Shown here: positions 1-5,930 of the stretch, piece by piece
How the letters are laid out: each line of letters starts with the position of its first letter
Numbering within the stretch: position 1 is the first letter of the stretch
DNA from: CAYYYA01 sp964487895
GTDB taxonomy: Bacteria; Patescibacteriota; Patescibacteriia; UBA1558; 2-01-FULL-52-15
Assembly (NCBI GenBank): GCA_964487895.1
Contig: CAZASM010000038.1
Span: 1 to 7,535, forward strand
Length of the DNA: 7,535 nt
Reading direction: 5' to 3'
Made by a program: the position numbers and the translations under genes
The notes under the pieces: model-generated
What the model was told of the DNA's origin: nothing
Database searches by the model: none
What the model saw: the letters and a program-made list of their open reading frames with translations, nothing else

Positions 1-19
1 TTACAAATCACATAAACAT

Positions 20-106
20 GCCGCCGTGGTGAAATTGGTATACACGAAGGACTCAAAATCCTTTGGGGGCAACTCCGTGTCGGTTCGAGTCCGACCGGCG
101 GCACCA
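20..106 (+). tRNA. tRNA-Leu (anticodon CAA)
   Basis: This is a complete class II tRNA with a long variable arm. The acceptor stem GCCGCCG (20-26) pairs with CGGCGGC (96-102), followed by discriminator A103 and an encoded CCA (104-106). The anticodon stem is 47-51/59-63 with loop CTCAAAA, giving anticodon CAA at 54-56, which reads UUG leucine codons. The T arm is GTCGG-TTCGAGT-CCGAC (79-95). Its promoter would lie left of the window. Confidence 0.97.
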
Positions 107-125
107 ACCTTCGCTTGCGAAGGTT
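106..125 (+). repeat. perfect 8-bp hairpin abutting the tRNA-Leu 3' end
   Basis: The arms AACCTTCG (106-113) and CGAAGGTT (118-125) pair perfectly around a CTTG loop. The left arm begins on the last A of the CCA end. No U-tract follows, so this is not a standard intrinsic terminator; a tRNA 3' processing structure is more likely (inference). Confidence 0.6.
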
Positions 126-153
126 GTGACCCATAGCTTTAGCGCAGGGTCAC
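126..153 (+). repeat. second hairpin after tRNA-Leu (GTGACCC / GGGTCAC)
   Basis: The perfect 7-bp arms GTGACCC (126-132) and GGGTCAC (147-153) flank a 14-nt loop, directly following the first hairpin with no gap. No U-tract follows. The rest of the stretch up to the terminator at 235 shows no gene that I can recognise. Confidence 0.5.
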
Positions 154-234
154 TGTAATTATAGATAAGCGCGTCATCCTTCAGCTTCGGTTGGCTTACA
201 GCTAGCAATCATTATAAGATTAAAGATAAATTTC

Positions 235-261
235 AAAACACTATCCTAGGAGAGTGTTTTT
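235..261. terminator. bidirectional hairpin terminator between convergent tRNA units
   Basis: The arms AAAACACT (235-242) and AGTGTTTT (253-260) form 8 bp. One mismatch follows, then an inner TCC/GGA pairing (244-246/249-251). On + the hairpin ends in five T (257-261); on - it ends in four T. It can end both the tRNA-Leu transcript and the Pro-Asn tRNA transcript. Confidence 0.6.
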
Positions 262-264
262 AAA

Positions 265-339
265 TGGCTCCGCGGGTCGGGTTCGAACCGACGACCAATT
301 GATTAACAGTCAACTGCTCTACCACTGAGCTACCGCGGA
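265..339 (-). tRNA. tRNA-Asn (anticodon GTT)
   Basis: Read on the minus strand, the acceptor stem TCCGCGG (339-333) pairs with CCGCGGA (275-269), followed by discriminator G (268) and an encoded CCA (267-265). The anticodon loop CTGTTAA gives GTT (complement of 305-307) for AAC/AAU. The D arm with GGTAGAGC and the T arm with GTTCGAA are canonical. It lies 39 nt downstream of tRNA-Pro and is probably cotranscribed with it. Confidence 0.97.
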
Positions 340-378
340 ATACATATATGCTGGTCATAGACCATGCGCGAAGTCGAA

Positions 379-454
379 TGGTCGGGGTGACCCGACTTGA
401 ACGGGCGACCTCACGCACCCCATGCGTGCGCGCTACCAGCTGCGCCACACCCCG
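379..454 (-). tRNA. tRNA-Pro (anticodon GGG)
   Basis: Read on the minus strand, the acceptor CGGGGTG (454-448) pairs with CACCCCG (389-383), followed by A and an encoded CCA (381-379). A first C1-G72 pair with A73 is typical of bacterial proline tRNAs. The anticodon stem CACGC/GCGTG holds loop ATGGGGT, anticodon GGG (421-419), reading CCC/CCU. The T arm GCCCG-TTCAAGT-CGGGT is intact. Confidence 0.97.
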
Positions 455-478
455 TAATATACGGCGTTACAGATTTAG

Positions 479-508
479 ATTCTACAATAAGCTGGAGGGT
501 TTAGTCAA
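479..508 (-). promoter_or_regulatory. sigma70-type promoter of the tRNA-Pro/tRNA-Asn unit
   Basis: On the minus strand, -35 TTGACT (508-503) and -10 TAGAAT (484-479) are separated by 18 bp. The predicted start is near 472, leaving an 18-nt leader before the tRNA-Pro 5' end at 454. Position and match quality both support it. Confidence 0.75.
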
Positions 509-556
509 TGGTAGCTTACTTTGGGCGATAGATATTAGCTTTTAAAAAATAATTCT

Positions 557-583
557 AAACATTAGCCTCGGCTAGTGTTTTTT
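557..583 (+). terminator. intrinsic terminator just upstream of the ParB-like gene
   Basis: A 10-bp stem (557-566 with 571-580, one G-U pair) closes on a CTCG loop and ends in six T (578-583). It points to the right on +, yet no gene lies between the minus-strand tRNAs and this site. It may end read-through transcription or act as an attenuator for the gene starting at 599. It also argues against the upstream GTG at 575, which sits inside the stem. Confidence 0.7.
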
Positions 584-598
584 GTTACCATATTATAT

Positions 599-1024
599 GT
601 GGAAGAAGAGCTTGATCCAAATAAAGCGATTTATGTTGATCCGCGTCATGAGGAGCACGCTTTTGATTTACCTTTTTGGCGCGACAATCAGAAATTATGG
701 GCTCTCGAGGTACCAGTTGAAGAAATGTCCATTGAGGAATTTACTTGGATTTTAGATTTACCGTTTTGGGAGGATGAAGTTGGTAATATTGTTATCACGC
801 CGAAGGAAGTAATTACTAATCCCGACAAGTATGCGGCACACTGGGCACGAATTAATTCTGCTGACACCTCGTACCCCTTGGATATTATGAAAAATAAACA
901 CGGCAAATGGTTGACCTTAGATGGATTGCATCGGTTGGTAAAGCTAATCTTAGATAAGAAAACAGTAGTGCAAGTTAGGAAGATACCTCCAGAGATGATA
1001 CATTTAACAGCACGGGATGAATAG
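599..1024 (+). CDS. ParB/sulfiredoxin-like hypothetical protein (141 aa)
   Basis: This is a small, acidic, apparently cytoplasmic protein of unknown function. The C-terminal half contains PLDIM, then W-L-T-L-DGLHR (DGLHR at residues 108-112) and a following V-R-K-I strand. This resembles the ParB/sulfiredoxin-like fold, in which a D-G-x-H-R motif sits at the phosphate-binding site; fold membership is inferred from the motif only. The N-terminal half repeats DLPFW(R/E)D at residues 23-29 and 53-59. I chose GTG 599 because the only other upstream in-frame start, GTG 575, lies in a terminator stem; neither has a Shine-Dalgarno sequence. The stop overlaps the start of the GH3 gene by 8 bp, implying translational coupling. 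A nuclease or nucleotide-dependent enzyme is possible, but nothing in the sequence proves it. Confidence 0.72.
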   Translation: MEEELDPNKAIYVDPRHEEHAFDLPFWRDNQKLWALEVPVEEMSIEEFTWILDLPFWEDEVGNIVITPKEVITNPDKYAAHWARINSADTSYPLDIMKNKHGKWLTLDGLHRLVKLILDKKTVVQVRKIPPEMIHLTARDE

Positions 1025-2870
1025 TAAATTACGCAAAAATAAAAGTAATAAAATTACACTAAGTGTTGTTGTCTTAACTCTCTTAGCAGTGGGAGTTTTG
1101 TGTTATCTATTTGTTAAAACTGAAGCTCCGATTAAAATAAATTATATCGACTTTTGTGATGTTGGTAGCGTGAGCTGTCATGTTACAAATTTGCCTTATC
1201 AAAATTCCAAATTATCAATTGATACTCGTGTTGATGATTTAATGCAACGTATGACTCAATCTGAGAAGATTGGACAGCTGGCATTGATTGATAAAAATAG
1301 TCTGAAAAGTAAGAACGATATAGCTAAGTTTGGCTTAGGAGGTCTTTTGAGTGGAGGTGGTAGTAAGCCTTTGGTCAACACACCAGAGAAATGGTTACAG
1401 ATGGTAGAAGATTTTCAGAGCTATAGTCAAAAGACTCGACTGGCTATCCCGTTATTATATGGAGTGGATGCTAATCATGGTCATGGTAATGTTTTTGGTG
1501 CTACCATTTTCCCTCACTTGCTTGGTTTAGGCGCTAGCAACGATGCGACTTTAGTTCGGCAAGTAGCCAAAGCCACTGCCGAAGAGGTACTGGCCACAGG
1601 GATTAATTGGATTTATTCTCCTAATCTTGATGTCACTCGTGATACGCGTTGGGGTAGGACGTATGAGACGTTCGGTTCTGATTCGAAACTAGTTGCTAGA
1701 CTGGGTCAAGCATATATAGAAGGTCTGCAGTCGGTTGAACAAAATGGTGTGACATCAGTAGCGACGGCGAAACATTATCTTGGCAACGGTGCGACTGATT
1801 GGAATAGCTCTATTAACAAAAATTTTTTTATTGATCAAGGAAATACAACTTTGAGCGAGTCGGAATTGCGTCAGATAGATTTAGAACCATTCAGACAGGC
1901 TGTGAAGGCTCGAGTACCGTCTATTATGGTAGGGCTCAATAAATGGAACGATGAGAAGGTAGTATTCAATAAACATCTGCTAACTGACATCCTGAGAGAT
2001 GAGTTGGGTTTTCAGGGCTTTGTCGTGTCTGACTGGTACGGTATCTATGAAAAGGAATCAGACAAATATCAAGCTCTAGTTCGTGCTATCAATGCTGGAG
2101 TTGATATGGTCATGTTGCCCTATGACTACCAACTATTTTTTGTTGATATGCAACGTGCTCTGGCTCGGGGGGACATTAGTCAGACGCGACTTGATGAGGC
2201 TGTTCGACGAGTCATCAGCGTTAAATTCGAGTCCGGACTATTCGACGTAACTTCTACTGATAGTGTAGCGACATCTTCTATAGGCTCTAAGGAACATAGA
2301 GAGTTGGCCCGTACGGCTGTCAGAAAATCACTAGTTGCTCTGAAAAACAATGGAGTACTGCCAATTACGAAGTCGACTGGTAATATATTGGTCGCTGGTT
2401 CGGCTAGTAGTAATATAGGGCAACAGTCTGGTGGCTGGACAGTGGAGTGGCAAGGTGTCGACGGTAATTGGATTCCTGGTACGACGATTTTACAGGGTGT
2501 TCAAGAGGCGGTATCAGCTAAGACCAAGGTAGAGCATGATAAAGAGGGGAATTTTTCAGCCAAGCAAGCTTTGGCAGACATCGGTATCGCTGTCGTGGGC
2601 GAGAAGCCTTATGCTGAAGGTTGGGGTGATAATGCCCAGCCACAGCTAACTGATGAAGATCTGGCAACGATTGCCAAATTAAAGAAATTAAGTAAAAAAA
2701 TTGTTGTGGTGATTATTTCTGGTCGTCCATTAGATATAGATCAGTATTCAAAAGATTGGGATGCTGTGGTCGCCGCTTGGCTACCAGGAAGTGAAGGTGC
2801 AGGAGTGGCTGATGTTCTATTCGGCGAATACCCTTTCACTGGTAAGTTGCCAGTTAAGTGGGAGTTGTAA
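1017..2870 (+). CDS. GH3 family beta-glucosidase / exo-beta-glucanase, N-terminally membrane-anchored
   Basis: This 617-aa glycoside hydrolase probably removes terminal beta-glucosyl residues from oligo- or polysaccharides outside the membrane. A basic N-terminus and hydrophobic segment (about residues 13-33) form an uncleaved anchor or signal. The GH3 barrel shows KHYLGNG (252-258), R-W-G-R-x-x-E-T-F-G (211-220) and GFVVSDW, with Asp339 as the predicted nucleophile. The second domain carries GGWTVEWQG (472-480) and VVGEKPYAEGWGDN (526-539), matching the barley ExoI-type acid/base loop; Glu529 is the likely acid/base. The protein stops right after GKLPVKWEL, whereas typical members continue for about 30 residues to a P-L-F-x-x-G-x-G-L ending; the downstream frames show no such tail. 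The start overlaps the upstream gene, with no Shine-Dalgarno site of its own. C47 and C54 could form a disulfide. Exact substrate is unknown. Confidence 0.93.
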   Translation: MNSKLRKNKSNKITLSVVVLTLLAVGVLCYLFVKTEAPIKINYIDFCDVGSVSCHVTNLPYQNSKLSIDTRVDDLMQRMTQSEKIGQLALIDKNSLKSKNDIAKFGLGGLLSGGGSKPLVNTPEKWLQMVEDFQSYSQKTRLAIPLLYGVDANHGHGNVFGATIFPHLLGLGASNDATLVRQVAKATAEEVLATGINWIYSPNLDVTRDTRWGRTYETFGSDSKLVARLGQAYIEGLQSVEQNGVTSVATAKHYLGNGATDWNSSINKNFFIDQGNTTLSESELRQIDLEPFRQAVKARVPSIMVGLNKWNDEKVVFNKHLLTDILRDELGFQGFVVSDWYGIYEKESDKYQALVRAINAGVDMVMLPYDYQLFFVDMQRALARGDISQTRLDEAVRRVISVKFESGLFDVTSTDSVATSSIGSKEHRELARTAVRKSLVALKNNGVLPITKSTGNILVAGSASSNIGQQSGGWTVEWQGVDGNWIPGTTILQGVQEAVSAKTKVEHDKEGNFSAKQALADIGIAVVGEKPYAEGWGDNAQPQLTDEDLATIAKLKKLSKKIVVVIISGRPLDIDQYSKDWDAVVAAWLPGSEGAGVADVLFGEYPFTGKLPVKWEL

Positions 2871-2904
2871 ATTAACCTTTTAAGATTCTTCTAAATAAAA
2901 TTCT

Positions 2905-3408
2905 ATGAAAAAGATTTTAGCAGTACTGATTTTCTCGACCATTTTGTTGACTGGTTGTGGTTTATTTTCTCAGCAAACAAAACCTATTGTGCCGAAGGTA
3001 GCACCTGTTGGTGGTGAGTTACCACAACCTGTCGGTGATACATTAGATTTGAGTGACCAAAAATTAACTAAGGTACCGACGAACATTTTCAATCAAACAA
3101 ATCTAGAAGCTTTGAACCTTTCGAGTAATCAACTAACAGGGGCTTTACCAGCAGAGATTCGTCTGCTAAAGAATCTAAAAGTTCTAAACGCTAGTAACAA
3201 TCAAATGACGGGTGTGCCAGCAGAGATTGGTCAACTGTCAAAACTTGAAGTATTAGATTTGTCCAATAATCAGCTGACTGGTTTGCCTAATGAATTAGGT
3301 AACCTAAAGAACCTCAAGGTCTTGAATATTTCCGGCAACAAGTATTCAGAACAGGATCTCAAATATATTACGGATAGTTTAGCGACGAGCACACAGATTA
3401 TTAAATAG
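2905..3408 (+). CDS. leucine-rich-repeat lipoprotein (167 aa)
   Basis: This is a small extracytoplasmic lipoprotein, probably a protein- or ligand-binding adaptor at the cell surface. The signal peptide MKKILAVLIF... ends in lipobox L-T-G-C with Cys18 as the lipidated residue. A Pro-rich linker (about 24-42) precedes LRRs of 23-24 residues starting near 47, 67, 91, 114 and 137, each with the L-x-x-L-x-L-S-x-N-x-L pattern. The last repeat is degenerate and ends in a short helix-like cap. It starts 34 bp after the GH3 stop with no obvious Shine-Dalgarno sequence, and a strong hairpin follows it, so it is likely the last gene of the GH3 operon. No enzymatic domain is present. Function beyond binding cannot be read from the sequence. 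Confidence 0.88.
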   Translation: MKKILAVLIFSTILLTGCGLFSQQTKPIVPKVAPVGGELPQPVGDTLDLSDQKLTKVPTNIFNQTNLEALNLSSNQLTGALPAEIRLLKNLKVLNASNNQMTGVPAEIGQLSKLEVLDLSNNQLTGLPNELGNLKNLKVLNISGNKYSEQDLKYITDSLATSTQIIK

Positions 3409-3435
3409 GACTAGCTGATAATAACAACTAATGTG

Positions 3436-3470
3436 AAAGCCCCGTTACTCGAGATGAGTGACGGGGCTTT
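3436..3470. terminator. strong 15-bp hairpin terminator, probably bidirectional
   Basis: AAAGCCCCGT (3436-3445) pairs with ACGGGGCTTT (3461-3470). A T-G pair and ACTC/GAGT extend the stem to 15 bp around a GAGAT loop. Only three U follow on either strand, but the stem is GC-rich. It lies between the LRR gene (+) and the 86-aa gene (-), which converge on it. Confidence 0.75.
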
Positions 3471-3493
3471 GATAGTAGCGGCTCTTTTGGTCG

Positions 3494-3754
3494 CTAGGCA
3501 CGCAAGACGTGCAGATGGACATTTTCGTAAGGTATGAGACGCCGGTGGTCACGCCAGCACTCCCAACCACCACGCGCAGTCCAGCGCAGACTCCGACCAC
3601 AAGAGAGGAGGATGTTGGTTGCACCGATTTCTACCCCATAGATGACAACGATGGTAGAGGTTTCATCCTCGAGAATCTTGTCTCCTTGGGCGCTAAGGAT
3701 GACGACCCGCAACTGCAGTTGTGCTGGGTGAATACTTTCCACTGCCTGTGGCAT
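3494..3754 (-). CDS. unrecognised 86-aa protein, divergent from typA
   Basis: I do not recognise this protein. It is soluble-looking, with a beta-rich first half (LQLRVVILSA, TSTIVVIYGVEIG) and a second half rich in Trp, Arg and His (RWTARGGWECWRDHRR). It has no signal peptide or membrane segment. The minus strand is chosen because it has a strong AGGAGG ribosome site six bases before ATG 3754, a consensus-like promoter upstream and a hairpin after the stop. A similarly long reading frame on the opposite strand (3509-3772) has none of these. GC over 3541-3760 is about 55% (hand count), above the AT-rich genes on both sides, which could mean transfer. The three Trp-Arg-rich motifs and two Cys might bind nucleic acid or metal, but this is speculation. 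Confidence 0.6.
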   Translation of the reverse strand: MPQAVESIHPAQLQLRVVILSAQGDKILEDETSTIVVIYGVEIGATNILLSCGRSLRWTARGGWECWRDHRRLIPYENVHLHVLRA

Positions 3755-3760
3755 ATATCG

Positions 3761-3766
3761 CCTCCT
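3761..3766 (-). promoter_or_regulatory. strong Shine-Dalgarno site of the 86-aa gene
   Basis: On the minus strand, AGGAGG lies at 3766-3761, six bases before the ATG at 3754. It decides the coding strand here and is the only near-perfect ribosome site seen in the window. Confidence 0.75.
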
Positions 3767-3807
3767 GATTGAGGTTGGATGTATCTGAAGAACGAGGGAA
3801 GTACAAA

Positions 3808-3836
3808 AATATACTATTTTCTGGTTTTGTCGTCAA
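3808..3836 (-). promoter_or_regulatory. sigma70-type promoter of the 86-aa gene
   Basis: On the minus strand, -35 TTGACG (3836-3831) and -10 TATATT (3813-3808) have an ideal 17-bp spacer. The predicted start is near 3801, giving a leader of about 46 nt. It faces away from the typA promoter, with the two -35 elements 21 bp apart. Confidence 0.75.
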
Positions 3837-3857
3837 GAACGAAAATAACGATTAGAC

Positions 3858-3886
3858 TGGACAAACCATTCAAAATAATGTACACT
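3858..3886 (+). promoter_or_regulatory. sigma70-type promoter of typA
   Basis: -35 TGGACA (3858-3863) and -10 TACACT (3881-3886) are spaced by 17 bp. The predicted start is near 3893, inside the palindrome at 3888-3913, leaving a leader of about 60 nt. An alternative extended -10 (TGCTATAAG, 3893-3901) lacks a good -35. Confidence 0.6.
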
Positions 3887-3887
3887 A

Positions 3888-3913
3888 GCGTTTGCTATAA
3901 GTATAGTAAACGC
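3888..3913. promoter_or_regulatory. 26-bp near-perfect palindrome at the typA transcription start (candidate operator)
   Basis: GCGTTTGCTATA (3888-3899) and TATAGTAAACGC (3902-3913) are inverted copies with one mismatch, around AG. The site covers the predicted +1 of typA, the classical place for a repressor operator. It could instead form a hairpin in the leader RNA, because the mismatch is a G-U pair in RNA. No T-run follows, so it is not a terminator. Confidence 0.65.
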
Positions 3914-3923
3914 CTTAATTATT

Positions 3924-3942
3924 GGGCCTCGCAGCCCGTTTT
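3924..3942 (+). promoter_or_regulatory. short GC hairpin just before the typA start codon
   Basis: GGGC (3924-3927) and GCCC (3934-3937) enclose a six-base loop, followed by GTTTT. It sits 15 bases before the ATG, where a ribosome site would be expected. It could be a weak attenuator or a translation control element. Confidence 0.3.
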
Positions 3943-3952
3943 AAATTCCTCT

Positions 3953-5761
3953 ATGTCTGAGAAGCTACGCAACATCGCTATCATTGCTCACGTTGACCAC
4001 GGTAAGACTACTCTTGTGGATGCTTTACTGCGTCAATCTGAGAAGTTCACTACTAAAGTTCAAGATGATTTAATCATGGATTCCAATGAACTGGAGAAAG
4101 AACGTGGTATTACTATTTTTTCTAAAAATGCCTCTGTTGCCTACAAAGGCTACAAGATTAATATTATCGATACTCCGGGTCACGCTGACTTCGGCGGTGA
4201 GGTAGAGCGTATCATGAGTTTGGTTGACGGCGTACTATTATTGGTCGATGCCAAGGACGGTCCGATGCCTCAGACTAAGTTCGTCTTGAGCAAAGCTCTG
4301 CAAGCTGGCCACAAAGTTATTGTCGTGATTAATAAAATTGATTTACCAGAAGCGCGTTCTCAATGGGTCTTAAACCAAACCTTTGATTTGTTCGTAGAGT
4401 TAGGAGCTACTGATGAGCAAGTTGAGTTTCCAGTCATCTATGCTTCAGCTGTGGCTGGTAAAGCTGGCTTGGAACCTCATCTCGAAAACATGAAAGACGT
4501 TGAGCCAGTCTTCGATGCTGTGATCAAATATATTCCAGCTCCGGAGATCCACGAAGGCTCGATGCAAATGTTGGTCGTCAATATTGCCTATGATAATTTC
4601 AAAGGTCAGATCGCTATTGGTCGTCTTTTGAGTAGCACCTTGGTCAAAGGTCAGACAATCGCTCTACTTAAACCTGATGGCACAAAGTTAACGAATAAAA
4701 TTACTGCCGTCATGGTCTTTGACGGATTAAGTCGTCGTGAAGTTGAGACTGTTCAAGCAGGCGATGTCATTGCTGTGGCTGGTGTGGAGAATATTCGTAT
4801 CGGCGATACTATTGCTGATGCTGCCGACCCTCATGCTTTGCCACCAATTACTATTGAAGAGCCGACCGTCAAGATGAACTTTGCCGTTAACAACTCACCG
4901 TTCTACGGACGCGAAGGAACTTTCCAAACTGCTCGTCATTTGAAAGATCGTTTGATGAAGGAATTACTCAATGACGTAGCTCTAAAAGTAGAAGCATCTG
5001 AAGGTACTGATTCTTCTTTCAGCGTCTCTGGTCGTGGTGAATTACATCTGTCTATTTTGATTGAGAAAATGCGCCGTGAAGGTTTCGAGTTGCAAGTTTC
5101 TAAACCTCAAGTTATTTATAAAGAAGTGAATGGACAGAAGATGGAACCGTTTGAAGAAGTTTTCATCGAAGCACCTGAGAATGCTAGTGGTACTGTTATC
5201 GAGAAAATGAGCAAACGTCGAGGTCAGATGAAGAATATGAAAGTCGATCGTGGTATTGCTCATCTGCATTTCGTCGTACCGACTCGTGGTCTGATTGGCT
5301 ATCGTTCAGAATTCCTAACAGATACCAAAGGCCAAGGTATCATTAATACATTATTCCATGGCTATGAAGCTTTCGGCGGCGAACTAGAGAGTGCTAGTCG
5401 TGGCTCTCTGATTGCTTTCGAAACTGGTACTAGTAATCTCTATGGTTTACTCAGTGCTCAGGAGCGTGGTCAGCTGTTCATTGGACCGGCAGTTGAGGTC
5501 TATGAAGGTATGATCGTCGGTAAGAATGCCCGCCAAGAAGATTTGGAAGTTAATATTTGTCGCACCAAACAGCTATCCAATATGCGCTCTAAAGGTGATG
5601 GTAAAGCTGATCATTTTGACACTCCTGTCAGTATGAGTCTGGAAGAAGCTATTGAATACATCGGTGATGATGAATTATTGGAAGTCACACCAAAGAGTCT
5701 ACGCTTGCGCAAAACTATTTTGAATTCAACTGCTCGCAAACGGGCCAATAGTAGCGCTTAA
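3953..5761 (+). CDS. typA: translational GTPase TypA/BipA
   Basis: TypA/BipA is a ribosome-binding GTPase of the EF-G type, tied to stress adaptation and 50S assembly. All G motifs are visible: G1 AHVDHGKTT (12-20), G2 RGITI (51-55), G3 DTPGH (73-77), G4 NKID (127-130) and G5 ASAVAGKAG (164-172). Domain 2, the EF-G III/V-like domains and the TypA-specific C-terminal part follow, with VPTRGLIGYRSEFLTDTKG as a signature. At 602 aa it has the usual family length of slightly over 600. The start is ATG 3953, giving MSEKLRNIAI; an open frame back to 3779 adds 58 residues without homology and crosses the promoter, so it is rejected. There is no Shine-Dalgarno sequence. It is a stand-alone transcription unit with its own promoter and terminator, divergent from the 86-aa gene. 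Confidence 0.97.
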   Translation: MSEKLRNIAIIAHVDHGKTTLVDALLRQSEKFTTKVQDDLIMDSNELEKERGITIFSKNASVAYKGYKINIIDTPGHADFGGEVERIMSLVDGVLLLVDAKDGPMPQTKFVLSKALQAGHKVIVVINKIDLPEARSQWVLNQTFDLFVELGATDEQVEFPVIYASAVAGKAGLEPHLENMKDVEPVFDAVIKYIPAPEIHEGSMQMLVVNIAYDNFKGQIAIGRLLSSTLVKGQTIALLKPDGTKLTNKITAVMVFDGLSRREVETVQAGDVIAVAGVENIRIGDTIADAADPHALPPITIEEPTVKMNFAVNNSPFYGREGTFQTARHLKDRLMKELLNDVALKVEASEGTDSSFSVSGRGELHLSILIEKMRREGFELQVSKPQVIYKEVNGQKMEPFEEVFIEAPENASGTVIEKMSKRRGQMKNMKVDRGIAHLHFVVPTRGLIGYRSEFLTDTKGQGIINTLFHGYEAFGGELESASRGSLIAFETGTSNLYGLLSAQERGQLFIGPAVEVYEGMIVGKNARQEDLEVNICRTKQLSNMRSKGDGKADHFDTPVSMSLEEAIEYIGDDELLEVTPKSLRLRKTILNSTARKRANSSA

Positions 5762-5789
5762 GGTTTTAGCTATCTTGTTGCTATAAATA

Positions 5790-5823
5790 AAAACTACCTC
5801 ATCAATTGATGGGGTAGTTTTTT
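5790..5823. terminator. bidirectional intrinsic terminator between typA and arsR
   Basis: A 14-bp stem (5790-5803 with 5808-5821, one wobble) closes on AATT. On + it ends in six T (5818-5823) after typA; on - it ends in five T (complement of 5789-5793). It therefore also suits the convergent arsR transcript. Confidence 0.9.
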
Positions 5824-5833
5824 GTTATGAGTA

Positions 5834-5911
5834 GTGAAAGATTTAATTCCAGAGTATTTAGCTAATCAGATAATGGACTATTCTCCTGCGCATATTACTG
5901 CTGAGAAATGA
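5834..5911 (+). CDS. possible 25-aa small ORF or gene remnant
   Basis: A GTG-started frame encodes VKDLIPEYLANQIMDYSPAHITAEK and ends in TGA. The composition looks protein-like, but the frame is very short, has no ribosome site and lies right after a terminator. It may be the tail of a decayed gene or chance. Nothing else is seen in the gap between the terminator and arsR. Confidence 0.15.
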   Translation: MKDLIPEYLANQIMDYSPAHITAEK

Positions 5912-5930
5912 ATACCCTTGGTAGTAAGGA

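Noticed and set aside
260..545. Protein reading frames over the tRNA cluster (260-448 minus, 348-545 plus)
   Set aside because: They lie on tRNA-Asn and tRNA-Pro genes and translate structural RNA sequence.
575..598. Upstream GTG start for the ParB-like protein
   Set aside because: The codon lies in the right arm of a strong terminator hairpin and the extra eight residues are encoded by its T-tract.
3509..3772. 87-aa plus-strand reading frame opposite the 86-aa gene
   Set aside because: It has no ribosome site or promoter and is Thr/Pro-rich in a way expected from the antisense of the minus-strand gene, which has all expression signals.
3779..3952. 58-residue N-terminal extension of TypA
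   Set aside because: It has no TypA homology, crosses the promoter and palindrome, and TypA proteins normally begin just before the first GTP-binding motif, as with ATG 3953.
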